Assembly: GCA_029248525.1 (NCBI GenBank)
Contig: JAQWJE010000014.1
Span: 203,561 to 243,544 of the forward strand
Direction: 5' to 3'
DNA: 39,984 bases
DNA from: Candidatus Binatia bacterium
GTDB taxonomy: Bacteria > Desulfobacterota > Binatia > UBA12015
In this document: piece by piece, positions 9,357 to 18,589 of the stretch
Position numbering within the stretch: the stretch's first letter is position 1
Layout of the letters: each line of letters begins with the position of its first letter
Made by a program: the position numbers and the translations under genes
Notes under the pieces: generated by a model
Database searches by the model: none
Told to the model about the DNA's origin: nothing
Seen by the model: the letters and a program-made list of their open reading frames with translations, nothing else

Positions 9357-11462
9357 CTACTCGACGCCGTTCGTCCCGTCAGGACCAAAGGCAAAGGTAG
9401 AACCATTTGCACGGTTCCCTTGGCCATCCACATTCCCTGCGGCAATCACGAACTCGGCCAGATCATTGCGTTCGGCGACGTTGGTATCGAGATTGTTACC
9501 CGAAACCGCGATTTCGAAACCGACGCCGTGGTTGGCTCCCGCGTAGTTACCATCCATCGCTGCCGTGACCGTCGCGATATAGAAACCCTGCTCACCATTA
9601 GCCTCAGCCCGATTATTCTCGACAATCGTGCCCGCACCGAAGATCTCGAAGCCGACGCCCAAGTTCCCCTGGTCCGCCGGAGTGCCGGCGCCATTATTGT
9701 TCAGGTCGTTCAGGAGGGCGCCAACGGCCACCGAATAACCAGCAAGTCCGTTCAAATCACTCCGGTTCGCGGTAAGTTCGTTCGCCGTTCCGTTGAGGCT
9801 GATACCGTTGCCGCCATTGGACTTGATCGAATTGCTCTCGATCTTGCTTCCCCAGCCGTCAATTCGCAAACCATCGCCGCCATTGGCGACAAAGTCGCTT
9901 TCCTCAACCTGATGGGCGCCTCCCATGATCCAGAGACCGATCCCCTGATTCCCCTCGAATTCAACGGAGGAGACGCGCACGGCCCTTGGATTGATGTTTT
10001 CCATGATATCACCGAAGGGCAACCCCAAGATCATACCGATGCCATCGAGCCCTTCCGAGCGGGTGATCCTGGAATTGAGCACCGAGCTATCGTGCCCAGA
10101 GACCTCCACACCGATATTGTTCCGATCCGCCCGTATATTATCGATACGCGCCCGAGTGGCACTCAGGCGCACCCCAACCTGCACATTTCGTCGGAACCCG
10201 ATCGAGTCAATATCGATATTATTGCTGAATCCGACGTCTCCGATTCCGACGGCAAACCTCTGGATGGCCCGAAACTTCTTGATCGAGATATCCGAGATTC
10301 CCTGGGCGATTCGAATCCCGAAACCTGTCCGAAGCCGAGAGCTGCGAGGCCCCTCAATCGACCATTTCTCCCGACCAGTCACGCTTACGCCACTGTGGTT
10401 GATGACGAAGCCGTCTACCCCTGTTGTCGCATCGCGACAGTCCAGATTCGATTCAAAATCCAGATCGGTATCGTCGCGCTCATCGGAGGAGCCGCGAAAG
10501 AATGCTCGATCGAGCACCTGACCGCAGGAAACCGTCGTTTGAATACCGCTCGGGCTGAGCGTGACCACGGCCGGAACAAGATCGGGGTTTTCGTCGCCAG
10601 CCAGGTTTGCCTTGCAACTCGAGCGGAAGGTCTGGGTATTAAGCTCGATCAAACCGCGGTACATGCGCTCCCAAAGCATGACAGACAGATAGTCCGGTCG
10701 GGACTCCCCCAACGGGCAACCCAACTCCGTCAGCAAAGTCTCGTCATCTTGAGCGTCCTCATCCACACATCGTTCGGTCAATACATCCTGAAGGTCTCCG
10801 CGGGCACGCTCCAAACAGGACTCAAGCTTCCCACCCACCGTTGGCAGGTTTGTATCCGGGTCGACGCACGGTTCGCGATAAGACGAACGAAGGTTGGAGA
10901 GTTCGCATTTATAATGGCACTTCAGAGCATCGTCATTCACTTCTTCGACGGCCCGAACCAAACGACTCGCGCACTCCTCTGCCTTCTTGGAAACCGCTGC
11001 GACAGGTTTCGGGCAGGAGGAATTCAGATTGGTCTTGAAGAGATCAGCCATCAAACTCTCCAAAAACAAACCAGGGCCACTTGTCGATTGATCTACGGCA
11101 AGCGAGAGCTCGTCGAGGGTCTTGGCTCCGAGAGGACACACCGCACGAATAGCGGCCGCCCCGCATTTACGAACCTCTCGCCACAGTTTGGAGTTCGCTT
11201 TGTATCGATCCTTCAGGACCTCCTCGTCGTCAGCGCAGGAGACGAAAACTTCATCGTCTTCGAGGTCGTCGATCTCGCATTCGCCCAGAATTTCTGCGGT
11301 CGAACTGGAGAAACTTTTCAGCCCCTTGGCGATCCGCTTGGAGCAAGACACGATATCGCTGGCGGCAAGCGCCGAAGACGGCAAAGTCGCCAAAAACAGC
11401 ATGGCTAGACAACTCGCAGCAATGGCTGCCAAGCGCCTCCTGTGGCCTGTCTTCAAGTCCAT
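9357..11462 (-). CDS. Secreted cysteine-rich plus parallel beta-helix protein (paralog 1)
   Basis: No named family recognised. The 701-residue product starts at ATG 11462, which has GAGG five bases upstream, and has a Sec signal peptide (basic RRRLAAIAASCLAMLFLA, cleavage after SSALA). Residues 30-270 form a Cys-rich, partly helical domain with 14 cysteines, including VCPLGAK and a KC-x2-C pair. A transition carrying VSCGQVLD and two more Cys leads to a beta-helix at about residues 330-690, with repeated Asn/Gly turns (for example IESNSIKSNGGNGISL) as in NosD/PbH1 proteins. It ends FGPDGTNGVE. The protein at 19604-21517 has the same layout and cysteine order. A cell-surface or extracellular role, perhaps binding polysaccharide, is inference. 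A long open frame on the opposite strand is a shadow. Confidence 0.85.
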   Translation of the reverse strand: MDLKTGHRRRLAAIAASCLAMLFLATLPSSALAASDIVSCSKRIAKGLKSFSSSTAEILGECEIDDLEDDEVFVSCADDEEVLKDRYKANSKLWREVRKCGAAAIRAVCPLGAKTLDELSLAVDQSTSGPGLFLESLMADLFKTNLNSSCPKPVAAVSKKAEECASRLVRAVEEVNDDALKCHYKCELSNLRSSYREPCVDPDTNLPTVGGKLESCLERARGDLQDVLTERCVDEDAQDDETLLTELGCPLGESRPDYLSVMLWERMYRGLIELNTQTFRSSCKANLAGDENPDLVPAVVTLSPSGIQTTVSCGQVLDRAFFRGSSDERDDTDLDFESNLDCRDATTGVDGFVINHSGVSVTGREKWSIEGPRSSRLRTGFGIRIAQGISDISIKKFRAIQRFAVGIGDVGFSNNIDIDSIGFRRNVQVGVRLSATRARIDNIRADRNNIGVEVSGHDSSVLNSRITRSEGLDGIGMILGLPFGDIMENINPRAVRVSSVEFEGNQGIGLWIMGGAHQVEESDFVANGGDGLRIDGWGSKIESNSIKSNGGNGISLNGTANELTANRSDLNGLAGYSVAVGALLNDLNNNGAGTPADQGNLGVGFEIFGAGTIVENNRAEANGEQGFYIATVTAAMDGNYAGANHGVGFEIAVSGNNLDTNVAERNDLAEFVIAAGNVDGQGNRANGSTFAFGPDGTNGVE

Positions 11463-11619
11463 ATCGACCTCGCTAAATCCTTCTGTAGTTTCCGAGCCGA
11501 GCGGGGATCGAGGATTGAGGAAGAGGAAGAGGAACTCGGTGCAGATGTGAGATTGCAAAATTCATGCCCGGGCGTGACAGTTCGGCGTTGACAATTCCGA
11601 TTTTCTCGCCGTGCGGGGA

Positions 11620-11653
11620 TGCAAGATTCCAGATCACGACGGTGATTCTTGCA
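11620..11653 (-). terminator. Interrupted hairpin downstream of the secreted-protein pair
   Basis: TGCAAGA (11620-11626) and ATCAC (11633-11637) pair with GTGAT (11642-11646) and TCTTGCA (11647-11653), leaving a six-base bulge. It lies 27 bases beyond the stop of the upstream minus-strand gene, where a terminator would be expected, but lacks a T-run. The rest of 11463-11680 holds nothing else I recognise apart from the probable promoter region of the next gene. Confidence 0.35.
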
Positions 11654-11680
11654 AAGCTGCCCTGCCGCGAAAGAATCGTC

Positions 11681-12379
11681 TCATTTGGGTGCTTTAAATT
11701 TCAGACTCAATTGCGCGCTGGCGTAGCCCGTCGCACTTCCTTCGGGATTAAACGGAGGACCAAAGGAGTGGAATTCCAGAAGCTTGGGCGTGATTTCGGA
11801 TCGATCGGAGTCGATCTCGAAGGTCTCCATAAGTTCGGTGCGCACGCTGCGACCATCCGGATCCTCGCTTGTAGAGTTTAGTGCCTGTTCCAGGAAAACG
11901 GACGGAGCGGCATAGAGGGCCGTGGCGCCGCCCTCGAATTTGTCGTTATTGCCCGGGATTCCGTCGCAGCCGGCATTGAACAGCGACAAGTCCGGCCGCA
12001 GTGTTGCCCGCCCGACGAAAACGCTGCCGGGCTTGCGGCCTTTCTGCAGTCTGGCGTGGACCTGGATATTGCCCGGCGCGATCGCACCCCCGTTTGCGGG
12101 GTCACTCGTCTGCGCAGCAAGAATATTGCAGGTATGCTCCCCGACCAATTGCGGATCCGGGATCACCCAGACGGCCCCGGAGATCCAGGCATGATGCGGA
12201 AGAGAAAAGGTCACCAACTCCGAAATCGGATCGCCAGCGGGATCAGGCGACAAAACGGCACTGCCTTTGACGGTAACAGCTTGCACCGACACCGGAGCCA
12301 ATCCCACCGCCAGGATGGATAGCCCCAACGCCGGCCATTTTCGGAAACAGTTCCTTTTCAACACTTCGCTCATTGGCAT
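11681..12379 (-). CDS. Secreted hypothetical protein, partner of the repeat protein
   Basis: No family recognised. The 232-residue product has a signal peptide (hydrophobic WPALGLSILAVGLAPVSVQA) and a mature part that looks beta-rich. It has only two cysteines (HTC and AGCDG) and ends LSLKFKAPK. The ATG at 12379 has AAGGGG six bases upstream; a second ATG at 12373 would form an ATGA overlap with the preceding gene. Either way it is translationally coupled to the Cys-repeat gene and probably exported with it. The length and beta content would suit a small binding or chaperone-like partner, but nothing in the sequence proves this. Confidence 0.75.
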   Translation of the reverse strand: MPMSEVLKRNCFRKWPALGLSILAVGLAPVSVQAVTVKGSAVLSPDPAGDPISELVTFSLPHHAWISGAVWVIPDPQLVGEHTCNILAAQTSDPANGGAIAPGNIQVHARLQKGRKPGSVFVGRATLRPDLSLFNAGCDGIPGNNDKFEGGATALYAAPSVFLEQALNSTSEDPDGRSVRTELMETFEIDSDRSEITPKLLEFHSFGPPFNPEGSATGYASAQLSLKFKAPK

Positions 12380-14349
12380 AGTAAGCCCCTTCGACCTTTG
12401 GGGGCACAGATTGGCAATTCAAGCTTCCTGTCGATCCCGCGGGTCTTCAACCCCAGAATGACCGGCGCTTCAGCGACTGTCGGAATGTTGATTTCCTTCA
12501 ATTTGATCTTGTATTTATAGGACACGATGGCGGTCTTGTCCTCGTTCAGGACCGGCTTGAACAATGCAGAACCCCCACGCGATGGCAGCTTGCATAAAGA
12601 TGCACCTGAACGGGTGATCGAGCACTGGTCCGCGGTGAAGTTCATCGAGGCATCAATCGTCACGGCTCCATCGGTATTGGTCGCATAGAGCGTGACGTTC
12701 AAGCCCCCGGTTGCGTCGAACACGTCGGCCGCAGAATCCGCCATCACGCCGACCGGAAACGTGCCCTTGGAAACAAAGGAGCCTAGTCGAGACAGCCAGG
12801 AGAACTTCATCTTCAGATACTGAACAACAAGAACGCCTTCGTCATCATCGCAATTATCAAATGTGGCGTCGCCATCAACGTCTCCGCCATCGCACCCACA
12901 AAAGCCGTCCACGCAGGTTTCGCCGGTCGTGGCCGGATCAAGGTCGTCGCAGACAGTATCTTCGGCGACGTAGGTGTCCGGCGGGCAGGCAACGCTCGTT
13001 CCGTTGCAGGTCTCGGCCAGATCACAGCTCTCATCGTCTCGGTCCCGGCAAACCTCGCCATCCCCCGAGATCACGTCTTCCGGACAGGCTGCGGCCGCCC
13101 CGGTGCAGAGTTCGGCAGGGTCGCAGCCACCTTCCGATGCGTTGCATACCGTTGTAGCGGGTTCGAAGCCGTTGACGGGACATTCGGTAGATACCCCGTC
13201 ACAAAACTCGGGCACATCACAGACACCCGCAGCACGTCGGCAGCGCTTGTCTGCCATGCGAATCTCATCGCTCGGACAGGTCTTGTTGATGCCGTCGCAA
13301 CTTTCAGGAAGGTCGCAGTCTCCGGCACGGGAGCGACATAGGAAACTGGAATTATGAACGCTGTCCACAGGACACGTCGGCTGTGTTCCGTTGCAGTACT
13401 CTTCCTTGTCACAATCCTCGTCAGCTTCGCGACATTCCCACTCGTCGTCAGCCGGAATGAACTCGTCCACCGGGCATTCGATACTCTCCCCGTCGCAGTA
13501 TTCCTCGACATCGCAGCAAGTATCGTTATCAATACTGTCCTGATCACATTGGAGGTCTCGGCAAATATCGCCATCAAGTAATTCGTCTTCAGGGCATTCG
13601 AAATCGGAACCGTCGCAGTAATCAGGCGCATCGCAGGCGCCAACGGGCGCGCGACATACAACCGTATCCGCCGCGGCCTCATCGTCAGGACAATCGTCGT
13701 CCACGCCATTGCAGGTTTCCGCAGCGTCGCAGAGATCCGTCCCGACCCGACAGACGGTCGTACTGTCGAGCTTCACGTCTTCAGGGCAAAGACCCGCCGA
13801 ACCCGTGCAGTATTCAGCTACGTCACAATCACCTGCCGAGGCGCCGCACTCAAGAGAACTGGGCTGGAAAGCATCACCGGGACAAGCGCCGCTGGAACCA
13901 TCGCAGACCTCTGCCACGTCGCAGATCCCCACGGAACCGCGGCAAACAACTCCAGCGTCAAAAACGGTATCATCCGGGCAGAACTTGGATTCCCCGGTGC
14001 AGGTCTCCTCGAGGTCACAACCCGTCAGGGTTGTGCGGCAGACCACCCCGGATGGGCGCAAGATGTCGGCCGGGCATCCCGCCGTAAAACCGGTGCATTT
14101 ATCCGCCAGATCGCAGATCCCGCCAGCAGGTCGGCATGTGTCGGTTGCCGATTTGAAATTGCAGGACGCGTCGCAACACAGACCACCGTCGCATTGCTCT
14201 CCGGCATCAACCACCGAGTCGCCGCAGACCGCCTCAGCCCGCGAAGGCGCAAACACGCCAGCGAAGAGCAGGAGGAACATCACAAGACCTGCCGAACAGT
14301 TCCATCTACGAGAACGCGCAGCTTTGTTTATTTTGTTGGGATGGTCCAT
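12370..14349 (-). CDS. Secreted protein with 12 tandem disintegrin-like Cys repeats
   Basis: The 659-residue protein has a signal peptide ending near residue 40 (SRAEA). Residues 41-66 hold a Myxococcus-type Cys-rich repeat start (CGDSVVDAGEQCDGG). Twelve repeats follow, beginning at Cys 72, 104, 136, 168, 200, 232, 263, 306, 338, 370, 402 and 434. Most span exactly 32 residues with the pattern C-R-x5-C-D-x2-E-x-C-x-G-x4-C-P-x-D, close to the disintegrin loop of ADAM proteins. The seventh repeat spans 43 residues, with an 11-residue insert relative to the usual 32. Residues 490-503 (DVDGDATFDNCDDD) resemble a thrombospondin type 3 calcium motif. The last 155 residues are beta-rich and unrecognised. 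The ATG has GAGG six bases upstream. Function is unknown; adhesion or matrix binding is inference. Confidence 0.88.
   Translation of the reverse strand: MDHPNKINKAARSRRWNCSAGLVMFLLLFAGVFAPSRAEAVCGDSVVDAGEQCDGGLCCDASCNFKSATDTCRPAGGICDLADKCTGFTAGCPADILRPSGVVCRTTLTGCDLEETCTGESKFCPDDTVFDAGVVCRGSVGICDVAEVCDGSSGACPGDAFQPSSLECGASAGDCDVAEYCTGSAGLCPEDVKLDSTTVCRVGTDLCDAAETCNGVDDDCPDDEAAADTVVCRAPVGACDAPDYCDGSDFECPEDELLDGDICRDLQCDQDSIDNDTCCDVEEYCDGESIECPVDEFIPADDEWECREADEDCDKEEYCNGTQPTCPVDSVHNSSFLCRSRAGDCDLPESCDGINKTCPSDEIRMADKRCRRAAGVCDVPEFCDGVSTECPVNGFEPATTVCNASEGGCDPAELCTGAAAACPEDVISGDGEVCRDRDDESCDLAETCNGTSVACPPDTYVAEDTVCDDLDPATTGETCVDGFCGCDGGDVDGDATFDNCDDDEGVLVVQYLKMKFSWLSRLGSFVSKGTFPVGVMADSAADVFDATGGLNVTLYATNTDGAVTIDASMNFTADQCSITRSGASLCKLPSRGGSALFKPVLNEDKTAIVSYKYKIKLKEINIPTVAEAPVILGLKTRGIDRKLELPICAPKGRRGLLCQ
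12952..14136 (-). repeat. Protein-level tandem array, 12 copies, 32-residue period
   Basis: This is the coding part of the disintegrin-like array. Counting first cysteines gives spacings of 32, 32, 32, 32, 32, 31, 43, 32, 32, 32 and 32 residues, that is a 96-base period with one long unit. The DNA copies are diverged in sequence, so the array is old or under selection rather than a fresh duplication. Confidence 0.85.
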
Positions 14350-14432
14350 CCGTTACCTCGGCTGATCTTGCTTTGGGGCTTGATAAAAGTGCGAAGACAG
14401 GCCGCGTCCGAAGGCTCGAAAGCGGCAGTCAT
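14328..14432 (-). CDS. 34-residue upstream ORF overlapping the repeat-protein start
   Basis: Reading the minus strand shows a short frame from ATG 14432 to TAA at 14330-14328. It is preceded by the best ribosome binding site in the area (AAAGGAG, seven bases before the ATG). The peptide is polar (starts MTAAFEPSDAACLRTF) with no signal or membrane segment. It overlaps the first 22 bases of the repeat-protein gene in another frame. Such an arrangement could couple or dampen translation of the main gene. It could also be chance, since the main gene has its own GAGG site. Confidence 0.35.
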   Translation of the reverse strand: MTAAFEPSDAACLRTFIKPQSKISRGNGWTIPTK

Positions 14433-14837
14433 ATTTTTACTCCTTTACGATGCACAACTCGGGATACGGGAGCAACGGGAAAAGTTCAAAAATTCACTCC
14501 CTATCCTGCTTTTCCTCCCCCCAAGGCATCTTCAGGGAGGTCCGCCGTTGAGTCGCGGACCCGATCAGCGCCCTTTTTTCGTGCAGATCCGCGATACATC
14601 GCATTTATGCCTTGCTTAAAAACGAATCCGCATGCCAAAATCGACCGAATTCGATGCCTTTTTCGATAGGTTGGCCGTGGTACGAGGCTTGCGTAACAAG
14701 GAGTTGTCGAAATACTCGGGGCCACGACCGCAGAATCCCCTACCCTGCACTTCAAAATCTTCTCAGAACCATCGCCGAGTCCCCTTCAAATGATCAACGG
14801 CTGCCATACGGCAGGACGAAAACGTACAGGTCCAACG
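14433..14837. other. Divergent intergenic region with one hairpin
   Basis: These 405 bases separate two divergently transcribed secreted-protein genes and should hold both promoters; no convincing pair of -35 and -10 boxes stands out. A perfect 7-bp inverted repeat GGTCCGC / GCGGACC at 14539-14561 has a 9-base loop, and a T6 run follows about 11 bases later on the plus strand. This could end a short plus-strand transcript, but I see no other sign of an RNA gene. Open frames here are short and unlike any family. Confidence 0.4.
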
Positions 14838-17800
14838 ATGAGAAGAGCCCCCAAAGAAATGACGAATTCGACTTCAAAACACAAAAGAGCCCCGAGAAAT
14901 ATAGCTTTTTTCCTTATTTCTCTCCTGATGGCGGTAATCTGGTCTTCGGCGGGCCACGCCCGCGAGATCCGCGAAATCAGGCTCCACCCTCTGGAAATCA
15001 CACTCGCCCCCGGCGCATCGATGAACCTGCAAGTGTTCGCCCTTTTCGATGACGAAACCGAGGAGGAGTTGACCGAAGGCGTCGTCTTTGAGGTCAAAGA
15101 TCATAAGGTAGCCAGAATCGACGGCTTCGTTCTGACAGCCACCGGCGGCGGTGACACCCGGATCGAGGCCTCGCATGACGCTTCGAACACCCGAGAAGCG
15201 GACCCCGTCGAACTCAATGTTCTGAAGGTCGAAAAGCTCGAAATCAGCCCGACCGCACTGGCCCTGGCCGCAGGCTCCAAGGGCCAGCTGCGAGCCCTCG
15301 CCACCCTTGAAGATGGACAAACCGGGGTCGACATCACCGACGGCGTGGATTGGGAGTCTCGGAAAGAGGGTGTTGCCGTGGTCTCGAACACACCCGGTTC
15401 CAAGGGTGAGGTCACAGCTCTGAGCGCTGGAATCGCTGAAATCTCGGCCGAAGACCCCGAGTCCGGTGAAAAAACCGAGAAAAATCAGATGCTTGTCACG
15501 GTAACCGGCCGCGGCAACGACGGTGACGGGGACAGCGAAGAAGACCCGCCGGAAATCGAGGAACTGACATTTGAGGTCGACAATACAAGTTTGATCCCCG
15601 GCGAGACCATGCAAATCGCGGTCACCGCCGAATTTGAGGATGGCTCGACCGCCGACGTAACGGACGATTGCCTCTTCCGAAGTCGACGAGGGAAGGTGGC
15701 CAGCGTCAGCAGTACCGGCAGGGTCACCGCCGGCGAATCCGGCACAGCCAAAATCGAGATCGAACATATCTCGGGCGAGGAACCCCGCCGAGATCTGGAG
15801 ATCTGGGTCGGCGAAGTCGAGCAACTGACGCTCCAACCGAAAAAGCCCCGTCTCGAGGTCGATGAGACACTCGCCTTGAAGGCGCTGGCCACCTACGACA
15901 ATGGCCGAAGCGCGGATGTCACCCAGATGGTCAGTTGGACCTCCGGCAAGACGCGCGTAGTCACCGTCGGCGAAAACGGCAGCGCTGCCGGCCGCCTTAC
16001 CGCAATCAGTCGCGGTGAAACTACCGTCATGGCGCGGGACCGTGCCTCGGGCACCAAAACCGAAAAGCGCGACGGTGAAGTCATCGTCACCAACCCGGGC
16101 GAGTCACCCGAAGACGTCCCCCCCGATCCGGATGCTGAACGCTCCATCCGAGACATCAAGAATCTCGTATTCCAGCCGGGGTCGATCTCTCTGCGCCCCG
16201 GAGAAAGTCAATCCGTAAGAATATCCGCCATCTACAAGGACGGCTGGGCCGAAGATGTCACCGACCTGGTCGAACTTCGGGTTCGGAGTCGCCGCGTCGC
16301 GAACGTCGAATCCGGTGCTTTGATCACCGCTATCAGCGGGGGCGAAACCGAGGTTCGTGCACGTTACGCGGACGCAGGGCGGAGCTCACGAGTCGCCTTG
16401 AAGGTACGCGTGGCTCAACTCTCCAGCCTCAGAATTTCACCGGCGCGTATTGGATTGGAACCCGGTGCGACGACTCAGCTTCGCGCGCTGGCGAAATTTG
16501 ATAACGAGACTGCCGAAGTCGATGTCACGGAAACCGTGGAATGGAGTTCGGACCGCACCAAGATCGCCACGGTTGATGATGCCGCACTCCGGGGCCACCT
16601 GACCGCAATCGAGCCGGGCGAGACAGAGATCGAAATCCGCGACCCCGAGAGCGGGATTCGAAACGATCGATCCACAGGCCGCGTCGAAGTCGGCTACGAC
16701 CTGGATCCAGACGGACCTGAAGCCTCCTCCGATACGGTCGTCGGACTCAAATTTGAACCTGATGCCCTGACCCTGAGCGTCGACGAACTGGCTAGTTTCA
16801 CAGTTCAGGGTGTAGCCGAAGACGGAACACTTTCCCCTCTGCCTCTCGATGAACTGCGACTGCGTGTCGCCTCGAGGCGCATCGCATCCATCAATAATGA
16901 AGGATTCATCGAAGGGCGACGCGGGGGCACCACGGCGCTGAACGTGGAATACCGGGAGGAAAATCTCGAAGCAGCGCTGCCCATTACCGTTCGAGAAATC
17001 ATCCGTCTTGAAATCTTCCCCGCCGACGTCTCTCTCCGTGTTGGCGGAACACTCCAGCTAACCGCCTTGGCGGAATACAATGACGGCACCACGGGTGTCG
17101 ATGTCACCGACGAGGTCGAGTGGCGTAGCCGGGATCGATCCAGCGTGTCTCTTGATGACTCCGACCAGAAAGGACTGCTCACCGGTCTCGAACCGGGCTC
17201 AGGCCGGGTCGAAGTTCGCCACCGATTCTCCAAGACCATGTCCGATGCTTCCACCGGAAGTTTCGAGGTCGTCAGCGGATTGCAGAAAATATACGTTGCA
17301 CCCGAGAACTTGCTCGCCGAACTCGACGAAGAGTACCAAATGAGTGCACTCGCCATTTTCGAAGATGGCGCAACTGTGGACGTCACCAAAGAAGTCATCT
17401 GGAGTGTCAGCAGCCCGAGCATTGCGAACATCAGCGACACGGGGCGCCTTGTTGTGACGGCCCTCAGCAATAATCCGATCTACGTTAAGGCAATCGACCT
17501 CCAAACCGGCGTCTCCTCGACTCTCAGCAACGGCGACGCCACGGTATCCACATCGGACCTCAACGGCGGAGGTGGTGACGATGACGGTGGTGACGATGGC
17601 GGCGACGATGGCGGCGGGACCAGCCCAACTCCAATCGGGCTGCAAGTGTCCGCGACTCCAGATACCATCGTTCAGGCCCCGCAACGAGAACTTCTCGCGC
17701 CTGGCGAGTCCCGACAACTCTACGCGTTGCTCGCGATCTCCGGCGAAGATCGTCCGTTCGACCGAACGTCGAGCTCACTCTGGTTCTCGTCGAACAGCGA

Positions 17801-18548
17801 TGCAGTTCCAGTCGAGCTAGGACGAGTCACCTGTCGCGAGATCGGGATTGCTGTCATTTCCGCGGCTCTCCCTGATGGATCCATGACCTCGACAGGAACT
17901 CTGGGCGACGTCACTATCGAGTGCACCGCCGCAGAGCTGGTGGAACTGCGGATCGTTCCGAGCGACCACGACCTCAATTACGGGAAAAGTAAGCAACTCC
18001 GAGCTTATCGCGTCTACAGCAGCGGCGTTGAGGTCGAGATCACCAACAAGGTCATCTGGGAGTCCGAAGACCCAGCTTCGGTAAGCGTGATCGAGTCAGG
18101 CGCTCAGGGAGGACGAGTGACCGCCCATGACGACGCCATTGTCGAGATCAGCGCATACGACCCTGAGTTCGACATCTCTTCGGAAGACACAGACTCCAAC
18201 TCCAAGATTGGTGTCAGAAAGACCCGGATTCGGCTCCAGATTTACCCGTTCCTGCCGGCTGTGAGTCCCGACGGAAAGATCCGCGGTCGGGTCGGAGATA
18301 CCATGGCCCTCAAGGCGAAGGTCTGGTACAAAGCTGGCCCCACGCAGGGTGTCAACTTGTTGGTGAATTGGACTTCATCCGACGACACGGTGGTCCAGAT
18401 GGGAACCGGCCGGACATCAAGCGCCGAGTTCAAGGTCAATCAGGGTCGCTTCCTTTCCGATGGGGAAGTGGTCATTACAGCGACTTGGCCAGCGGATGAA
18501 TTCTCCAACGAACTTTCGGATACTATCGAGGTCGAGGTAAGCGAATGA
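14838..18548 (+). CDS. Large secreted protein with about 12 bacterial Ig-like (Big_2) domains
   Basis: The 1236-residue product has a Sec signal (basic SKHKRAPRN, then IAFFLISLLMAVIWSSAGHA). About 12 Ig-like domains follow, each opening with a strand such as VEKLEISP or IIRLEIFP and then a G-x-x-x-Q-L-x-A-x-A-x-[YF]-x-D/N-G strand and VTxxVxWxS. The first eight form four alternating A-B pairs: A copies carry SRRVA-like strands, B copies carry LTAIEPGETEIEIRDPESG-like ends. Acidic linkers follow pairs near residues 221-238, 419-437 and 619-634; a Gly/Asp linker lies at about 910-933. No anchor, autotransporter or enzyme domain is visible, so surface attachment is unexplained. ATG 14859 is an alternative start. 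An adhesin or stalk role is inference. Confidence 0.85.
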   Translation: MRRAPKEMTNSTSKHKRAPRNIAFFLISLLMAVIWSSAGHAREIREIRLHPLEITLAPGASMNLQVFALFDDETEEELTEGVVFEVKDHKVARIDGFVLTATGGGDTRIEASHDASNTREADPVELNVLKVEKLEISPTALALAAGSKGQLRALATLEDGQTGVDITDGVDWESRKEGVAVVSNTPGSKGEVTALSAGIAEISAEDPESGEKTEKNQMLVTVTGRGNDGDGDSEEDPPEIEELTFEVDNTSLIPGETMQIAVTAEFEDGSTADVTDDCLFRSRRGKVASVSSTGRVTAGESGTAKIEIEHISGEEPRRDLEIWVGEVEQLTLQPKKPRLEVDETLALKALATYDNGRSADVTQMVSWTSGKTRVVTVGENGSAAGRLTAISRGETTVMARDRASGTKTEKRDGEVIVTNPGESPEDVPPDPDAERSIRDIKNLVFQPGSISLRPGESQSVRISAIYKDGWAEDVTDLVELRVRSRRVANVESGALITAISGGETEVRARYADAGRSSRVALKVRVAQLSSLRISPARIGLEPGATTQLRALAKFDNETAEVDVTETVEWSSDRTKIATVDDAALRGHLTAIEPGETEIEIRDPESGIRNDRSTGRVEVGYDLDPDGPEASSDTVVGLKFEPDALTLSVDELASFTVQGVAEDGTLSPLPLDELRLRVASRRIASINNEGFIEGRRGGTTALNVEYREENLEAALPITVREIIRLEIFPADVSLRVGGTLQLTALAEYNDGTTGVDVTDEVEWRSRDRSSVSLDDSDQKGLLTGLEPGSGRVEVRHRFSKTMSDASTGSFEVVSGLQKIYVAPENLLAELDEEYQMSALAIFEDGATVDVTKEVIWSVSSPSIANISDTGRLVVTALSNNPIYVKAIDLQTGVSSTLSNGDATVSTSDLNGGGGDDDGGDDGGDDGGGTSPTPIGLQVSATPDTIVQAPQRELLAPGESRQLYALLAISGEDRPFDRTSSSLWFSSNSDAVPVELGRVTCREIGIAVISAALPDGSMTSTGTLGDVTIECTAAELVELRIVPSDHDLNYGKSKQLRAYRVYSSGVEVEITNKVIWESEDPASVSVIESGAQGGRVTAHDDAIVEISAYDPEFDISSEDTDSNSKIGVRKTRIRLQIYPFLPAVSPDGKIRGRVGDTMALKAKVWYKAGPTQGVNLLVNWTSSDDTVVQMGTGRTSSAEFKVNQGRFLSDGEVVITATWPADEFSNELSDTIEVEVSE

Positions 18549-18549
18549 T

Positions 18550-18584
18550 CATCGGAAGCCCCCCTCCAAGGGGGGCTTCCGATG
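18550..18584. terminator. Strong bidirectional hairpin terminator
   Basis: A perfect 16-bp inverted repeat (arms 18550-18565 and 18569-18584, with six C paired to six G in the centre) closes on a three-base loop. It starts one base after the stop of the Ig-like gene and ends five bases before the stop of the converging minus-strand gene. There is no T-tract on either side, but stem strength and placement make it the likely shared transcript end. Confidence 0.75.
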
Positions 18585-18589
18585 GCATC

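Noticed and set aside
9420..11408. Long plus-strand open frame of 662 codons opposite the beta-helix gene
   Set aside because: The minus-strand product has a signal peptide and a paralog; the plus frame has no family-like features and reflects GC-rich codon bias.
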